This document shows, one piece after another, positions 1 through 12,686 of a stretch of 64,000 nucleotides of DNA; position 1 is the stretch's first letter; each line of letters begins with the position of its first letter. The translations under genes were made by a program, and so were the position numbers. The notes under the pieces are model-generated. The model was given only the letters and a program-made list of their open reading frames with translations, was not told where the DNA came from and did not search any database. The DNA is from Ehretia macrophylla (Eukaryota > Streptophyta > Magnoliopsida > Boraginales > Ehretiaceae), in the NCBI GenBank assembly GCA_037974665.1, contig CM075775.1:33547732-33611731 (forward strand), read 5' to 3'.

Positions 1-2162
1 AACTTCAACATTTATCTCGGAGATCAATAACCAGATTAAGTTAAAGTATGTGAAGTCTAATTAATATGCTTTGCATTATATAGTTTCTTGGAGTCAATAT
101 CACATATACCATTTCTTTGTGAATCGTAGGATCAACTAATTGATCATTATCTCAAAAACACAAACAACTTTTGTGCATTACAAAAAGATATTCTTATATT
201 CTTTTAAAGAATGAGACACACTACTAGATTTGTAAAGATCTTGTGTGATGACACATCTTGGGCCTTATTGAATAGATTCATTACTTTGATCTAAGTGCTT
301 TTATAGCTTTAGAGGATACGTCCTCAATTTCTATTTTATTAGAAAGTAACATCTTCTTGAACAAAACATTTTCTTCAAGAAAGATTACAATATAATAGAT
401 CAATAGACATTGATCATTAAATATAAATTATATCCTACAGGACTAGGATATACTATAAAATTACCTTTAACCAAAACTCCCACTAGTCCTTTAAAAATTT
501 TTCAATAAAAGTAGGACAAACCAAAATTAACACATTTAATACTTGGTTGCTATCCAACTTATATCAAATATAAAGTTATAACAATAGTAGAAATTTACTA
601 TTCAACATAAAATTAAATTAAGGAAAGTATGACCCACAAATAAATATAATGATTAGTCAAACTAATCAACAATTGTACTATGTTCAAACAAAGCACAGTT
701 TCTTCACTAAGAAAACCCTATTTAATTGTGGTACGCTGGACATTGTTAATTTCGATACTATATCAAAATTTTAGGATACTCAAACAAAATAGTACTTAAG
801 TATTTTACTTTCATGATCTAATCATAAGGCACTAATACATTTTTCTATACGAGCCTATTCACAAATAGCTCTAAATACATCAACATGTACTAATCCAAAT
901 AGCCTAGTAGTTTTAATCCTTTATCAAACAAAGGATGACTTGGTTATAATTCTAATAAATAAGATGTATAAGTTGATCAAACCAACCTAATCATCATCTT
1001 ATTATTAGAAAAACCGAATCATGTAGAAACTATAATTAATTTGGATTATTTGAGTAATCTTAAAATTTGGTGGATGGTTATAACTGTTTACAATATATTT
1101 GCAATACATTCTTTCATCCATATCAAGATAGTAAAGATTACACCATAATGCGCTTTTACAAGCTTTAGGAATATACATTTTTATTCCTAATATCATTTAA
1201 GGTATAATCCTTAAAATACAAAATATGTCCAGAAGGCATCCAAAACAAATTGTCTTTAGCTAACGCAACAACCTTTGTTTCATTTGCTAACACTGAAAAT
1301 ATTCCACGCTTCCAAAAGCGCACTACTGTGATTAAGATTCTATTCTTGAACACATACACTAATGTTTCACTAGAATCTAAAACTCAAAGTAGTACCAATC
1401 ATAATAAAAGAAGATCTATAATTCATAGTAGCTTTACAACCTTGACATTCAAGCTATAAAGATACCTTGGATTAAAACCTCTTTTAATATCCGGTTTTAA
1501 GGCTATGAAAACATCTTTTACACATGCCTATACAATCCTTAATTTTTCTTCTTAGACGTGCTCCCACTAGCTAATAGAAATCATCTTTCTTTGCCTTTCT
1601 TCTTTGCATTACCACTAACCAAAGAAGAAATACAAATACGAGAATGAATTCCATTTATATTTAATATCATGACATTAAATATGCTTATCACACAACCATT
1701 TGTTAGTTTAGAATTATACTCTTTACATCTTGCATACTTATATGCAACCTATGGAAGAATACAATTCTTTAGCATATTTAACTTGTTTTACTTATCAACC
1801 ATAAGTACTACAACTTTTCGTTTTGATACTTTATCAAGATGAAAAATACCAAAGCATACAATTCTAAGAGTTGATTAAGTTTCTAAGAACCATTCTTAGA
1901 TAAAATAGTTAATTCAAAAATTTGGTCCGATTACGCGATATATAGTCTAGTTAATTAAAAATGGGTTCATTGTTGTAGCCATAAACGTATGCAGAAAATA
2001 AGATCGCAAGTTGATATAAACTCGTTAAAACATTTAATTTTGGCCTTTAATTAAATGATATCTCCCACTAATTTTATCGAGTCCTACACTTCCTAAATGA
2101 GATCGTGAATCTAATTAAAGATTCATTAGTAGGTGACCATAGTTCTCTTTAATATGAATGCC

Positions 2163-2373
2163 CCTCAGCTTTGGTGCATTATTGGAATATACATACAAAA
2201 AGTTAGCAACGATTACTATCTATATCACTATATAGGATATGGCCATTTTGCCCCTAAATCACCGTAACCTCAGCTTTGGTGCATTATTGGAAACGTGATC
2301 TAGTTAGATTACACCCACCGTCACAGTGTTGCGACAATTTGAATCCCGAACCTCAGCTTTAGTGCGTTATTGG
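2163..2373. repeat. Three dispersed copies of a 23-bp motif inside the left retrotransposon
   Basis: CTCAGCTTTGGTGCATTATT and near-copies lie at 2163-2185, 2268-2290 and 2351-2373. The third has two substitutions. The sequence between them is unrelated, so this is not a simple tandem array. Confidence 0.7.
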
Positions 2374-3882
2374 CCTCGTGATATTGGAACAACACAACAT
2401 CACTATGCTTGCTAGGTAAATATAATACTTTCATGAAATATGTCTTCCTACCTTTGGGTTAGCCAAGACATATCCAATCGAGAAAATATAACCTAGGATA
2501 GTGGAGGGCAACGATAAACACTTTTGCCGCTTTACAATCTAATATGTTTGCACGTAGGAAGATTTTGAATTTAATTAGGTCTCACTTTGCACATTAGTTC
2601 ATTTACAAGCATACATCATATATAGGCAAATAAATAAACAAACATACAAAATTATACATCATGGTGGATCATGGACTTGGACTATGAATTAAATCAAGAC
2701 AAAAATAAAACCTAAACAAGCACATCTTCATGTCTTCTCTGGTCTTGTCTTCTTGATTTTTCTCAATGATCCAAAGCACCTCCAACTCCTTGAAAGCCGC
2801 CAATGGTCTTCTTGCAAACTTCTTGTAGAAATTACATACATTATGCCTTACTACAATTTTCTCTCAATTGCAAGAAAGTAAAACGAGACTTATGCCTCAA
2901 TTATATCCTAATGAATGGTAAAATTAGTTACAACACCATCTAACCGTGCACTAACCAAGTCCATGATCAAATTCACCATCCAACATCAAATATCACAATG
3001 TAAGATAAAGCTCATAAAGCTAAGTAAATGCATCATATACATAAACACAAAAAAAGCTAAACAAGCAAGCTAACATAAACTAATGTATCTTATACATAAA
3101 ATAAATGATAGCAAATTTGCAATAAGTTTCATATCTTGACCTTTTAACATCTCATGTTAAACAACACACAAAAGAACTCAACAAAACCAATTTTAAACAC
3201 ATACTTGTTGAATAAGGCCCAACATAAATCCTTTGTTAATTTCATGGCCCAATTTGAGTTCCAAGGCTTATTTTTAACACTAAGAAAAAACTTCATCTAA
3301 TCTTATTAGACTTAAGCCCACTGATTTTTATGCCCATTAGGCTTAACCAAAATCCAATCATTTAGCCATGACATTCAAATTTATGACCCATCACAAACTT
3401 ACTGCACATGCACTAAATATATTGATTCTGTTCGCCTACCTACTGTTCTCCAAAAATTCTAAAATTTTACAGAGACGTAGCTCTTCGAGTGTAAATAGAT
3501 TTAGAATCAAACGGATTTCAATTTGGAGTTCAACTCACTGAGTTATGCCTCTCGGAGCAGACACTATGCAGTCTGTCCAGAATAGTGCGAGAATCAGTGA
3601 GGTTACTGATTTTGCTAAAAATGAAAATCTTAACCACGAAATTAGGAGATGCATATTAGATGATGAAATGTTCTACTATCTCTATAGCATAACATATCCA
3701 AAAATCAGTCCCAAACAACAACATTTGCTATGTCAAAACAGTAACGCAAAAACAGTGTGCAGAAACATTTTTCAGAAAACTTCTAAGCATCAAACATGCA
3801 AGTATTGCGTTCTAGTTCTTTTGTGCTCAAAACTCTTGAAACATTAAGCATATATATGTGACTACATGGACTACACAAACAA

Positions 3883-3895
3883 GGCTCTGATACCA
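3883..3895 (-). other. Primer-binding site, initiator tRNA-Met type
   Basis: The minus strand reads TGGTATCAGAGCC, the classic complement of the 3' end of plant initiator tRNA-Met. It lies two bases inside the LTR end and fixes the orientation of the element. Confidence 0.8.
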
Positions 3896-3897
3896 CT

Positions 3898-6220
3898 TGA
3901 AAGGATCGTGCTTACAAGAGGTGAATCACAACATATAGTGAGCTAGGTGGAAGCAAAAACTTGATTTCAAAAATTTTTCAGCAACACATATCATTTGTAT
4001 TCACCATAATACTTTATGTCTAGTCCATGTAATCAACATATCTACTACATATATAAACATATATATGAATGAACAAGAGTTATCAAGGTATACCTCTTGA
4101 AGATCTAGCCAAAGGAATGAAGAAGCACCACAAGAATGATGACCAAGTCTTTCACACGTGCAAAAGGTCTAGTTCGTCCACACGAGCATCCAAGAGCTTC
4201 TTCTCCACAAACCAAATCTTTGTACTAGCCATTTAGGTGGGTTGATGAGCTTACACAAGTGTTGAAAGCATGAGAAAAATTCTGCCCAAGCTCTCTAGCT
4301 ATGGCTGAAAATATGAGAGAGAAAATAGAGAGTGAAGAGAAAAATTAATGTGCAGAATTTTTCCACTCATCTTTTGTTATATCTCTCTTCATATTTTCTA
4401 TGCATATATTTTTCCTATGCAAACTTTGTGTCTTGTGCATTACATACATATATGTCTCCAATGCATCCTAGTGTCTTGTGTATTCCCAACATATATGTCT
4501 CCAATGCATCTATGTGTCTTGTGCAACAATATAATACAAATATATTGGATAGTGAAAAATTATGAAATTATCCATTATTCTTGCCACAATAAATCCTAGC
4601 CATAGATCTAGTCAAGATCAAATATTGGCCTTAGATTATAATTAATCATAATCAATATTAGATTAATTAATTGGAAACTAACTTTTCATATTTATACTTT
4701 AGCCCCAATACTTTCAATAGTTACACTTTTGGCCCATTACGTTTTAATGACCAAACACAATAACGTTAACTCTTTAACGTTTTCAAACTTATTGTAATGT
4801 GTAGGCATATAATATATATATATATGTATATATATATGTATATATATATGTATATATATGTATATATATTTTGTGTTGTATTCGTTAGTGGAACAATATG
4901 TAATTCTCTACTAACTTGCCAATTAAATCTTAGTCATGGAATTCAAATAAGATCAAATCTTGGCTCTTGGATTATAATTAATCCTAATCAATATTAGATT
5001 AATCAATTGCAAACTAACTTTCCATATTTATACTTTTGCCCCAACACCTTCAATAATTATACTTTTGGTCCATTACTACTTAATGACCAAATATAACAAC
5101 GTTAACTCTTTAACGTTTCCAAACTCATTATAAGCTCATTATAGAAACTTTATCCATGATACTCAAACGTGTGTGACTCTCTAGATTCACCACCGTATAG
5201 CAATGAGGGACGATTAAACACTTTCAATCTATTCCGAAAATGTCTCCGTCATTCTCGGAATACCCTCACGTTCTAGAGTGACGCCTAGTAAGAGATCAAG
5301 ACAAAATATACGGTAATGAAGTCAATTTCTTGTTAATCTATTTATAGTCGCCGATTATCGTGCAATCTAATCCTTCCATTAATTGTCCCGTCAAGTAAGA
5401 ACCATGATACGATTAAGTTTATAAACTCGATACTATGCATAAATCTAATTGGTGTAATGAGATATAACACATGGAAAACCCTTTCTCCATCATTAATACC
5501 TTGGCCAAGGATTTCCTCATTAAATAACCAAGCTTAGATTGCATAGGCCCTCGTCTAACGCCGGAGGTTAATGGATCCTCTCTTGACCACTACCTGTCAA
5601 TCACTATACCAGACGAATGAAACTGCGAGAGGACGTATCTCATCTCGTTTGTCGAAACAATCATTGTCCAAACGCTAGAATCAAATCCTAATACATATGA
5701 CAGCCGTAATGTCTCAAGTCTAAGGATTACATGCACAATCGCAACGAATAACAAATTATTAATCCAAAGTCATGTAATTTGTTATTCACGTCACATTCAA
5801 TGATCTATTCAACTAATAGTCATCCACATGTTTGTTAGTCGCATCGCTATGCTGTTATGGCACGTGGCTCACCATCCTTTATCATTAACATCCCTATGTT
5901 AATCAAAGGTAACAACACATGTGATAATCCGTAATTGATTATTAAAGTCCCGATCAAATAATCAGAGGATTATGAATATTTTAAGTATTTTTATCATATT
6001 AAGGAAATACGCCAACATATTCTAAACACTTTTAGAATACATTTCTCTAATGAAAATACTATGGACTCATTCATACACGTAACGAAGGAGAATATGAATG
6101 TCATAATTATGTCAATATGAAAACAGACATATAGACACGAATGCCATAATATATAAGTAAATGTCAAAATGCCCCAATATATGTCATCCAAATATATAGC
6201 ATTAGGGCATATCTCTAACA
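3898..6220 (-). repeat. 5' LTR of the left-edge retrotransposon
   Basis: Reads TG...CA on the minus strand, bounded on the inner side by the primer-binding site. At about 2.3 kb it is long. It contains an imperfect direct duplication (about 4600-4790 and 4935-5130), a TATG/TA microsatellite (about 4812-4868), and a short repeat around 4440-4520. The bases outside the right end (6221-6225, ggtag) would be the target-site duplication. Confidence 0.6.
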
Positions 6221-7516
6221 GGTAGGGGATGGGGGTATAGAACACGGGGGTAGAGCAGGTGTTGGAAAGACTTTTTAGGTGACTGGACGGGGCATAGGGA
6301 TAAGTGCACCCCTCCCCCCAGACTCACACCATTGCCATTCTTAGAATATATTAGACCAACTCCAACAACAACCATATTTGTTTCCTTACCCTACATGTAG
6401 GGAAAGAGATAGTGCAAATGAGCTCCAACAGTTTCCCTAGGTGATCCCCTAAACTTTAAGGGATCCTTAAACTCATTTTCAATGTCTCTACATTTGGAGA
6501 ACAATACACAATCCCTATCCCATCTTCTATTATGAAATGTAGACAAGCTGTTAGAGTAAAACTAAAATGAAGAATTGATTAAATATAAAAAAATTGTTGG
6601 GTTTAAACTTAAATACAAAATCCCTAAATATTGTAAAAATACTTCAATCCCTACATATAAGGAAATTTTTTTTAAAAAAAGGTGTTAAAGTTTACCTAAC
6701 AATGCTCTTCTTTGTAAGAATCAAGGTATGAGTAGTCTATTTTGAAGAACAGAAATTATTAATTTGTGCAAAATAGTTTATAAAACACTTGATTTCTTTG
6801 TTATGACATCCAAAAACGGATACTGAATGAGATTGTCCAAATATTTAAACTTATTATGATCTTATACATGGAATAGACCGCCACCAATTCATCAGCATTT
6901 GAAAAGCCTGACGATGCTGAGCAGATGTGAATTCGAAGATATATATATAGATAACAATTATCTCAGTCTCAAATCTGCATTGTGGGTGGTTTAGGTTCTA
7001 GGAACTCGAATTTGAACACCTTCGTCACATTACACAGCTAAGGTAAAAAGATTTGGACAGTCTAGCCTCATTAAATCTCCTTTCAATTTGCTTTTCTTCA
7101 TTGTTGGTTATTTTGTTTATTTATTCCCGTTAAAAGCATGTGGGGTGTCACCCTTACATGGCGTTATCTCATTGGTTCCCGACAGACAGATGAAATAATT
7201 TTCCCTAGCTTTAGGACCTAAATTTAAGTTTAATGCCTCATCCTAATACTCAACTGTAAAAGCAAAGGGTAATCAACAGAGATATACTGATTAAAAACGT
7301 CTTTTAAGTCGAACTTCATATTAAAGATCATTCAAGTACATTCTCCATGTGTGGGCAAAAATAAGCAAGCACAAAATGATTTTTACACAAACATATATTG
7401 AAACACCTCAACCAATGCAACAGCAGCAAAAACAACCACAACAACAACAACAACAAAAAAAAAAAAAAGCGAACACCAATATAATACAAATAGATCCATA
7501 GCCCTTCGAACCGCGT
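6221..7516. other. Intergenic, downstream of SYP71
   Basis: No gene seen. 6221-6345 is G-rich and ends with a CCATTGCCATTC-type sequence, resembling the G-rich repeat near 21.5 kb. 6350-6560 contains CTCCAACA motifs seen in plant MITEs, but I cannot fix the ends. 7427-7468 is a CAA/poly-A run. The SYP71 3' UTR must occupy part of 7100-7516; an AATAAA-like signal on the minus strand near 7115 is a possible poly(A) signal. Confidence 0.5.
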
Positions 7517-10500
7517 TTACTTCTTCAGTACGCTGCAAGATTAAGAACAAATCGAGAATTATAACTGTGCCTAGGCTTTTGAAAAAAAGGCAGTATAACT
7601 GAGTACTTAACTGTTGGAACTGTTTCTATCGTGTTCCAGAACTTTTGGAATAAGAGGGAAAGGGTAGTTGAGGAATTCGCTAAAGTTTTGAGAGAGAACT
7701 CACTTGTATAAATAAGCTGCAATTCCAAGAATTATACATAGCAAAATGATGTCGATGCAGAAGTTTCGACTAGATCTCAGCTGCAAAGAAACCAAATCCA
7801 TCAACACAAAACGAAAATGCTACAGATCCATCAACACAAACTATAGAACTTCAGTTACCTGGTTAACAGTGTCCTTGAGCCTGACGTTAGTATTCTTGAG
7901 GTCAGATGTGGCTTTGTCTACCTGTGACAAGCAAAAAAGAAGCCATTAGCTTAACCTGTTGCTGCTTCAGAAACTACGACAAGCCAGGCCAAAAAATCCA
8001 ACCTTAGTGTCAATTTCATCCATCAGCGGAACTTGCCTGTCGAATTCCTGCATGCATCGCATGATATGTATACTTAGTCCATGGACAATGGAAAGCATTA
8101 GACAGAAGGCAGAAGACAGCAAACCTCATTCATATCATGGGCCATGTTTTTAAGTGTATCCAAACCTTCTGCTATAACATCCAGACCTTCGTCCTGTGTG
8201 AAGGTTAAATTCGTTAAATTCATCCATGAACGAAAAATTCAGCAGCACACAAAAAGTAGAGCTTGCATCAATATAAAGAAGATGTACTATTCCCAAAAAG
8301 CACATGCCTGTCTCATTTTCCGCATTTCATATTCTTGCCTGAACTGACTTGACTCTTCAGTTTGCTGGAAATATTCATTGTCAAACCGTCCATCTGGAGT
8401 TCAAGCAGAACATGCAAGTGAACCACATATCTAACTGAATCCCAACAGATGTGACATTAATTAAATAACTGGTCAAATTAATGTGCCTCTGCAGTCAAAC
8501 AATCACCTGAATCAAATTTTATTTCTGAACGAGGAGCTGAAGATCCCCAAGCTCCAGATGGTTTGGGGGGAGCTGCTGCACCATCTGGTATAGCTTGAAT
8601 TCTATCAGGCAATGCAAGGACCAAATCATTACGGGCAGTAAGTTCCTCTGTTGAAAGCCCTTTAACCTGATGCAGAAAGTGTCACCACTCTAGCAGGTGA
8701 ACCATACAAGTCACAAAAGTGCTTGTTTACCACAACTGACAATTAAAGCATGCAACCAGAAACCATCGTAAGATAAATCAGCATCCATCAGATGATTAAT
8801 ATATGCCTCATGACAACTGCTCTGTAGTGTAACTGACACTCAAGCTGACGTCTTATGGTTTAAGCCTAGCACAGTTGAATATGTTAAACTTGTCCCCAAG
8901 TGGAAAACAGTTTCCCTTTTCTTACTTTTCCTCTTTTTTATGCCCTTTCCCCAACCAAAACCCCCCCCCCCCCCCCCCCCCCCCCCCACCCTTTTCCTTT
9001 TCTCTCTTTTCTGGGGAAGAAGAATCTTCTAATAGTTCTTTTCACTGGGTAGCAGAATGCGAGGAAATGCATCATTGGCACGTAGAGGGAGGAGGGAGAG
9101 AGAGAGTAGAAGATCATTTAGTGTTTTACACAACTCGTCTCCCTACTTAATGATGGAGGCATCAACTTACACACAACCAACGGGGGAAGATGTCTGGACC
9201 CAGAATTTTGTAGTTGAAAGGGCAAAAGCAGATATAAGTCAAGACACAGGTAATAATTGGGAAAAAGAGAAAGGAAAAAAGAATAATAATTATTGTAAGG
9301 TAGGGATGCTACTTTTGCTTCTCTGAGGTTTAGCTTTCAGCAACAAAATAGTGCACCTAACAATTTAACAATTACTCCCAAATCTGCAACAATAAATTCC
9401 CTTAATTAGGCTTAAACATCTAAGCCCATGAAGAGATAACTTAATTCTTCTTGTGGTCTCATGGATCAACTAAGAAAATCAGATGTATCCCCCCTCTAGG
9501 AGAAGCACATATAAATTAATGAAGAAGTAGTCTGAATGCCCATGTGGTAAGAAAAGAATCTTAAGATTATCTCTTAGGTAATGAGCAAAAGCACTGAATG
9601 CATTTACCCTCTCATACTAACCAGTCCATAACTTAGGTTGAGACATCTGTGCCAGGTGAGTCTCAGTTCTATCTTTTAAAGTAACAATTATAATTGCTAA
9701 GTTTTTCTAATAAGCAAAGTCAAAATAAACAAAAGTTTAAAGTAGGGCTAATAATACTAGTAAGATGTAATACACCACATGGTAAATCATGAAAGGAGAA
9801 CTAGACATTGAATGTAGGTCAGAGGAAGTATTCTAATAAGTAATGCGAGGTTAAACAACAAAACCCCTCAAATTATTAGGAACGACTTGCTTCTTAGTGC
9901 TCCGTTGGACAGGGACTTAATGCAATTTGGTGAGGAAAATGAAAAGGAACTGACAAAGAAATCCTCTTGTAATTGATTCTAATAGAAAACAAGGTAAATG
10001 AAACTATGGGGAAACCCATTGTTAGACCTGTATAGTTCTCAGAAGAAAAAGAAAAGATTTCCTAGAAACAAAAGGGTTAGGAAATTTTTAAACAAGGGAA
10101 GAATTCCCAATGGGCTCAAATAGCGTGGGACACCCCTCATTTCAAAATGCATGTTCTCAGAATGCCATCTTCTTCTTCTCTTGTAAATTGGCGTCCAAAC
10201 AAAATGAAAAGCTACCCTCCTTTTTCCTTTTTTTCTTTTCCCTCGCCATATCCAAGGATCCAAAAAAAAGGGTATGAAACCTAGCAGTACTCAACTCAGC
10301 AGCTAACATTACAACACTAATGCTATGTATCACAGCACAAAGCATCACCCATTCGTCACCACTGACGCGAATGCCTACTTGGCATGCCAATTAGCAAGAA
10401 ATTAAGAAAGACGCTGTCTAACTAGCATGCCAAATAGGCATACACATCAGCAGTGAAGAACCACTGATGCTTTCTTTGATGATACATAGCATACCTCCTG

Positions 10501-11309
10501 TTACATAAATTCCGCAAAAACAAACTTAACACTTAGACAGCATGCCGTTTGTGCATGTTCTTCACTCTTCAACATCACTATTTTCACTTCCTAATACTCC
10601 TCTTTTCAACACACATAACCAATAATCAACGGCAAACAAATCAGTTTCAAATATATCAATAGAAAAAATTCAGTGGCTTCTACATCTTCACATACAGTGC
10701 AAATGCCTCAATATGCAATTATTTAGTTATAACTCATATCTAAAATAATTATCTTCATATCCAAAATAAGTGCATTTTCTCCGATAAAATCCATAAAGAT
10801 CATACTTTTTACTTCAATTAAGTAAAATAAAATGCATGATCGTGCTCCAAAAAGAGAAAATCTTTTGATAAAATCAACGGAAATTAGCAAAATAAATAAA
10901 TAAAACAAACCTTCTTCACAGCTAATCTCTGCAATTTGGGAACTTCCTCGAGCAACCTCGCCTTCGTTCTTCGAATCTCCGCGTTGATCGCTACAGCCGA
11001 TGCCCTACTCTTCTCACTCTTTGCTGTCTCCGCTTTCTAATAATTCAAAATCCAATTTCTCAGAAAAATAAAATAAAAATTCAAAATTCAAAAATTCAAA
11101 AGAAAAACCCTATAATTGTGGTGATTTAAGCCGAAAAAAATTAGAAATTGGACCTGAAGAGCGGCTTCGATGTCGGACTCGACGGCGGCGTAGAGGCGAG
11201 CGAAGGCGTCGTCGCCGGAGACATTGGAATCCTTCTGCTTTTCGACGTCGTATTTGTCGTATTTCTTGCAGATCGTTTCGACGCGAGTCAATATGTCGAT
11301 CACACTCAT
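7517..11309 (-). CDS. SYP71: SYP71-type Qc-SNARE (syntaxin of plants 7 family)
   Basis: A membrane-anchored Qc-SNARE that contributes one helix to the four-helix bundle driving membrane fusion at the ER and plasma membrane. Coding exons on the minus strand are 11154-11309, 10911-11036, 8507-8666, 8308-8393, 8125-8193, 8003-8047, 7859-7921, 7704-7780 and 7517-7532. They total 798 nt and encode 265 residues; Arabidopsis SYP71 is of similar length. The N-terminus MSVIDILTRVETICKKYD is diagnostic of the family. The SNARE motif covers about residues 170-235, with the zero-layer glutamine near 204 in the segment FDRQVPLMDEID. A C-terminal anchor spans about 243-260, followed by a short NVLKK tail. 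The eighth exon splices inside an Asn codon, and reading through would stop early after YLYK. The fourth intron (8194-8307) starts GC rather than GT on the coding strand. The 5' UTR is pyrimidine-rich. The gene looks intact. Confidence 0.95.
8961..8987. repeat. Run of 27 C in SYP71 intron 2
   Basis: An uninterrupted C tract on the plus strand, so a G tract in the SYP71 pre-mRNA. Such tracts are length-variable and prone to sequencing error. The 91-residue plus-strand frame through it is proline-rich nonsense. Confidence 0.9.
10320..10492 (-). repeat. Imperfect 79-bp inverted repeat in SYP71 intron 2, candidate hairpin RNA
   Basis: Arms 10320-10398 and 10414-10492 pair without gaps around a 15-nt loop. 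Perfect blocks include ATGCTATGTATCA, AAAGCATCA and TTGGCATGC. By hand alignment the mismatches in the first 75 positions include 11 transitions. Ten of these become G:U wobbles if the RNA is read from the minus strand, the strand on which SYP71 is transcribed; only one does on the plus strand. The size and shape resemble a plant MIRNA foldback. A small foldback MITE is the main alternative. No clear target-site duplication was seen. Confidence 0.6.
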
Positions 11310-11384
11310 CTTTCTGATTCACAAAGAGAGAGAGGAGAGAGAAAGAGAAAAAAACAGTAGAGAGAGAGCCTGTAACAATGCTTA

Positions 11385-11700
11385 GGGTCGTTCTCCTGTG
11401 CGGGGTGCGGGGAGTACGGGGTAAACATACTTTTTTCTTTTTTTTTTATTTAATGCTACTGTGTAATTACAAATTTATCCTAACTGTATTTAATGGTTGT
11501 AGGACCCACATAGCATTTGACAGATTTGATGTTCAATATTTTTTAAAACATTAATTTTATTTTAATGCGTAATTATTTTATTACCCCTAGATTCGTTAAT
11601 ATCATTGGGACCCACATTGCACTAATAATACCAGCATATAAAGGGTTAAAATGTCTATTGTGCCCTTAAAAATGGTCAATTACTAAATTGTCCTTGACAC
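11385..11700. repeat. MITE-like sequence just upstream of SYP71
   Basis: Begins TTAGGGTCGTTCTCC and runs into a G-rich stretch (gcggggtgcggggagtacgg). The following AT-rich body has repeated phrases such as gggacccaca and tgtctattgtgccc. The sequence at 32140-32397 has the same organisation in inverted orientation (CGGGGTGCGGGATACG on the minus strand). I read these as two members of one terminal-inverted-repeat family. The far end of this copy was not found. It starts only about 75 bp from the SYP71 start codon. Confidence 0.4.
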
Positions 11701-12460
11701 TTAAAAAAATTTTGAAAACGTGAAATTACTTTTACACCCTTATTTGTATTCACACACACAAAAAAAAAAAAATACTTACCTCTCCCCTCTTCATCGTCTT
11801 TTTCACTGCAATTGTTCCCATAAGCTTCTCAGACACACTTTCCATTGGCACGACAACTTTCTCCCTAAACTTTATCTCTTTATTTTCTTCAAGAAAAAAA
11901 CTTCATCTTCTTATCTTCTTTAACCATCAGTTCAACGTCTTCGTCTCATCGTCAAGCATCATCGTTGTCGAGCATCCCCATCACCGTCGTGGAGCTTCAG
12001 GCTCGTCATTTCACGAAACAAATGTGAGTTTATTAGTATCATTCAACATTCAAGAGACGGAGAAATTAAAATAGATATATGTAGCTTTTTGTTCAATGTT
12101 CTTCACAACCCCCTAAAATTTATCACTTTATCCTCTTTCATTTCCTTAAATCACTCTCTCCTTCAGTCTCCTTCATCTCAGGTGCGTGTTTGTGTGTGTT
12201 TATCCAAAACTCTTTCACAATTTTTCTCAAAGATTCCCTTTTTTTTTTTTTTTGGAAAACCTCAATTTTTTTTATTAGGAAATTATTAGTTTTCTTGTAG
12301 GTTTCTTCAACCCCTCTAAGCTTAGATTTGCACTTGTATTGAGTGTTGATAGATCTGATTTAAATTAAAAAATACCCACTTTTTATTTTTTTGACATTTG
12401 TGTAGTTTTGGCGTAAATATTAGATTTTAACTAGATTTAATATGCTCTTTTGGTGTGTTT
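11701..12460. other. Intergenic, no gene recognised
   Basis: AT-rich, with long T and A runs (11760-11771, 12238-12255). A pyrimidine-rich stretch resembles a plant 5' leader but no coding exon follows that I recognise. Confidence 0.4.
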
Positions 12461-12686
12461 CTGTGCAGAAGCATTTTGTCCAAGTCTATCTTCATAATAT
12501 GTGAAGTGCAGATTCTCATTCATAACATCCCACACGATAATATCGCCAGAATATCGCGAGACAACTGAACCAACACGCCGGGCAACTTCTTTTTCTAGTT
12601 CCCTGACAGGTAATGCTCTAACCCCATTCTTGATTCATTCTCGGATTATCTCACAAAATGTTGTGACCTCTGATGAAAATCGGGTT
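12461..12686 (-). pseudogene. GH10 endo-1,4-beta-xylanase fragment
   Basis: Minus-strand translation gives NPIFIRGHNIL, a stop, DNPRMNQEW, a one-base frameshift in a G run, then VRALPVRELEKEVARR and SRYSGDIIVWDVMNENLHF, followed by YYEDRLGQNASA. This matches the middle of plant GH10 xylanases, which degrade xylan in the cell wall. The WDVxNE motif carrying the acid/base glutamate is present. The stop replaces the tryptophan usual in the family, and with the frameshift it makes this a dead fragment. No other part of a GH10 gene was seen nearby. Confidence 0.8.

Larger units (their letters stand above)
1..6220 (-). mobile_element. LTR retrotransposon, 5' LTR plus internal part, cut by window edge
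   Basis: A minus-strand element. Its 5' LTR (3898-6220) starts TGTTAGAGATATGCCC on the minus strand and ends in CA. Two bases later comes a primer-binding site (3883-3895) matching initiator tRNA-Met. The internal region runs leftwards to position 1 and off the window, so the second LTR and the left target-site duplication cannot be checked. Nearly 3.9 kb of internal sequence holds no long reading frame and no recognisable gag or pol, so it looks non-autonomous or badly decayed. A TGTTAGAGAT start with a tRNA-Met primer site is common in Ty1/copia elements, so copia is the likely superfamily, but no protein domain confirms it. Confidence 0.65.

Noticed and set aside
1005..1459. Short overlapping frames in the left retrotransposon interior
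   Set aside because: No match to gag or pol that I can recognise; both strands are equally open.
7704..7780. Early stop of SYP71 after YLYK by reading through the exon 8 donor
   Set aside because: Splicing at TACAA|GTGAGT to 7532 restores the family's NVLK ending in frame.
8875..9150. 91-codon proline-rich frame
   Set aside because: Created by the 27-base C tract inside a SYP71 intron.
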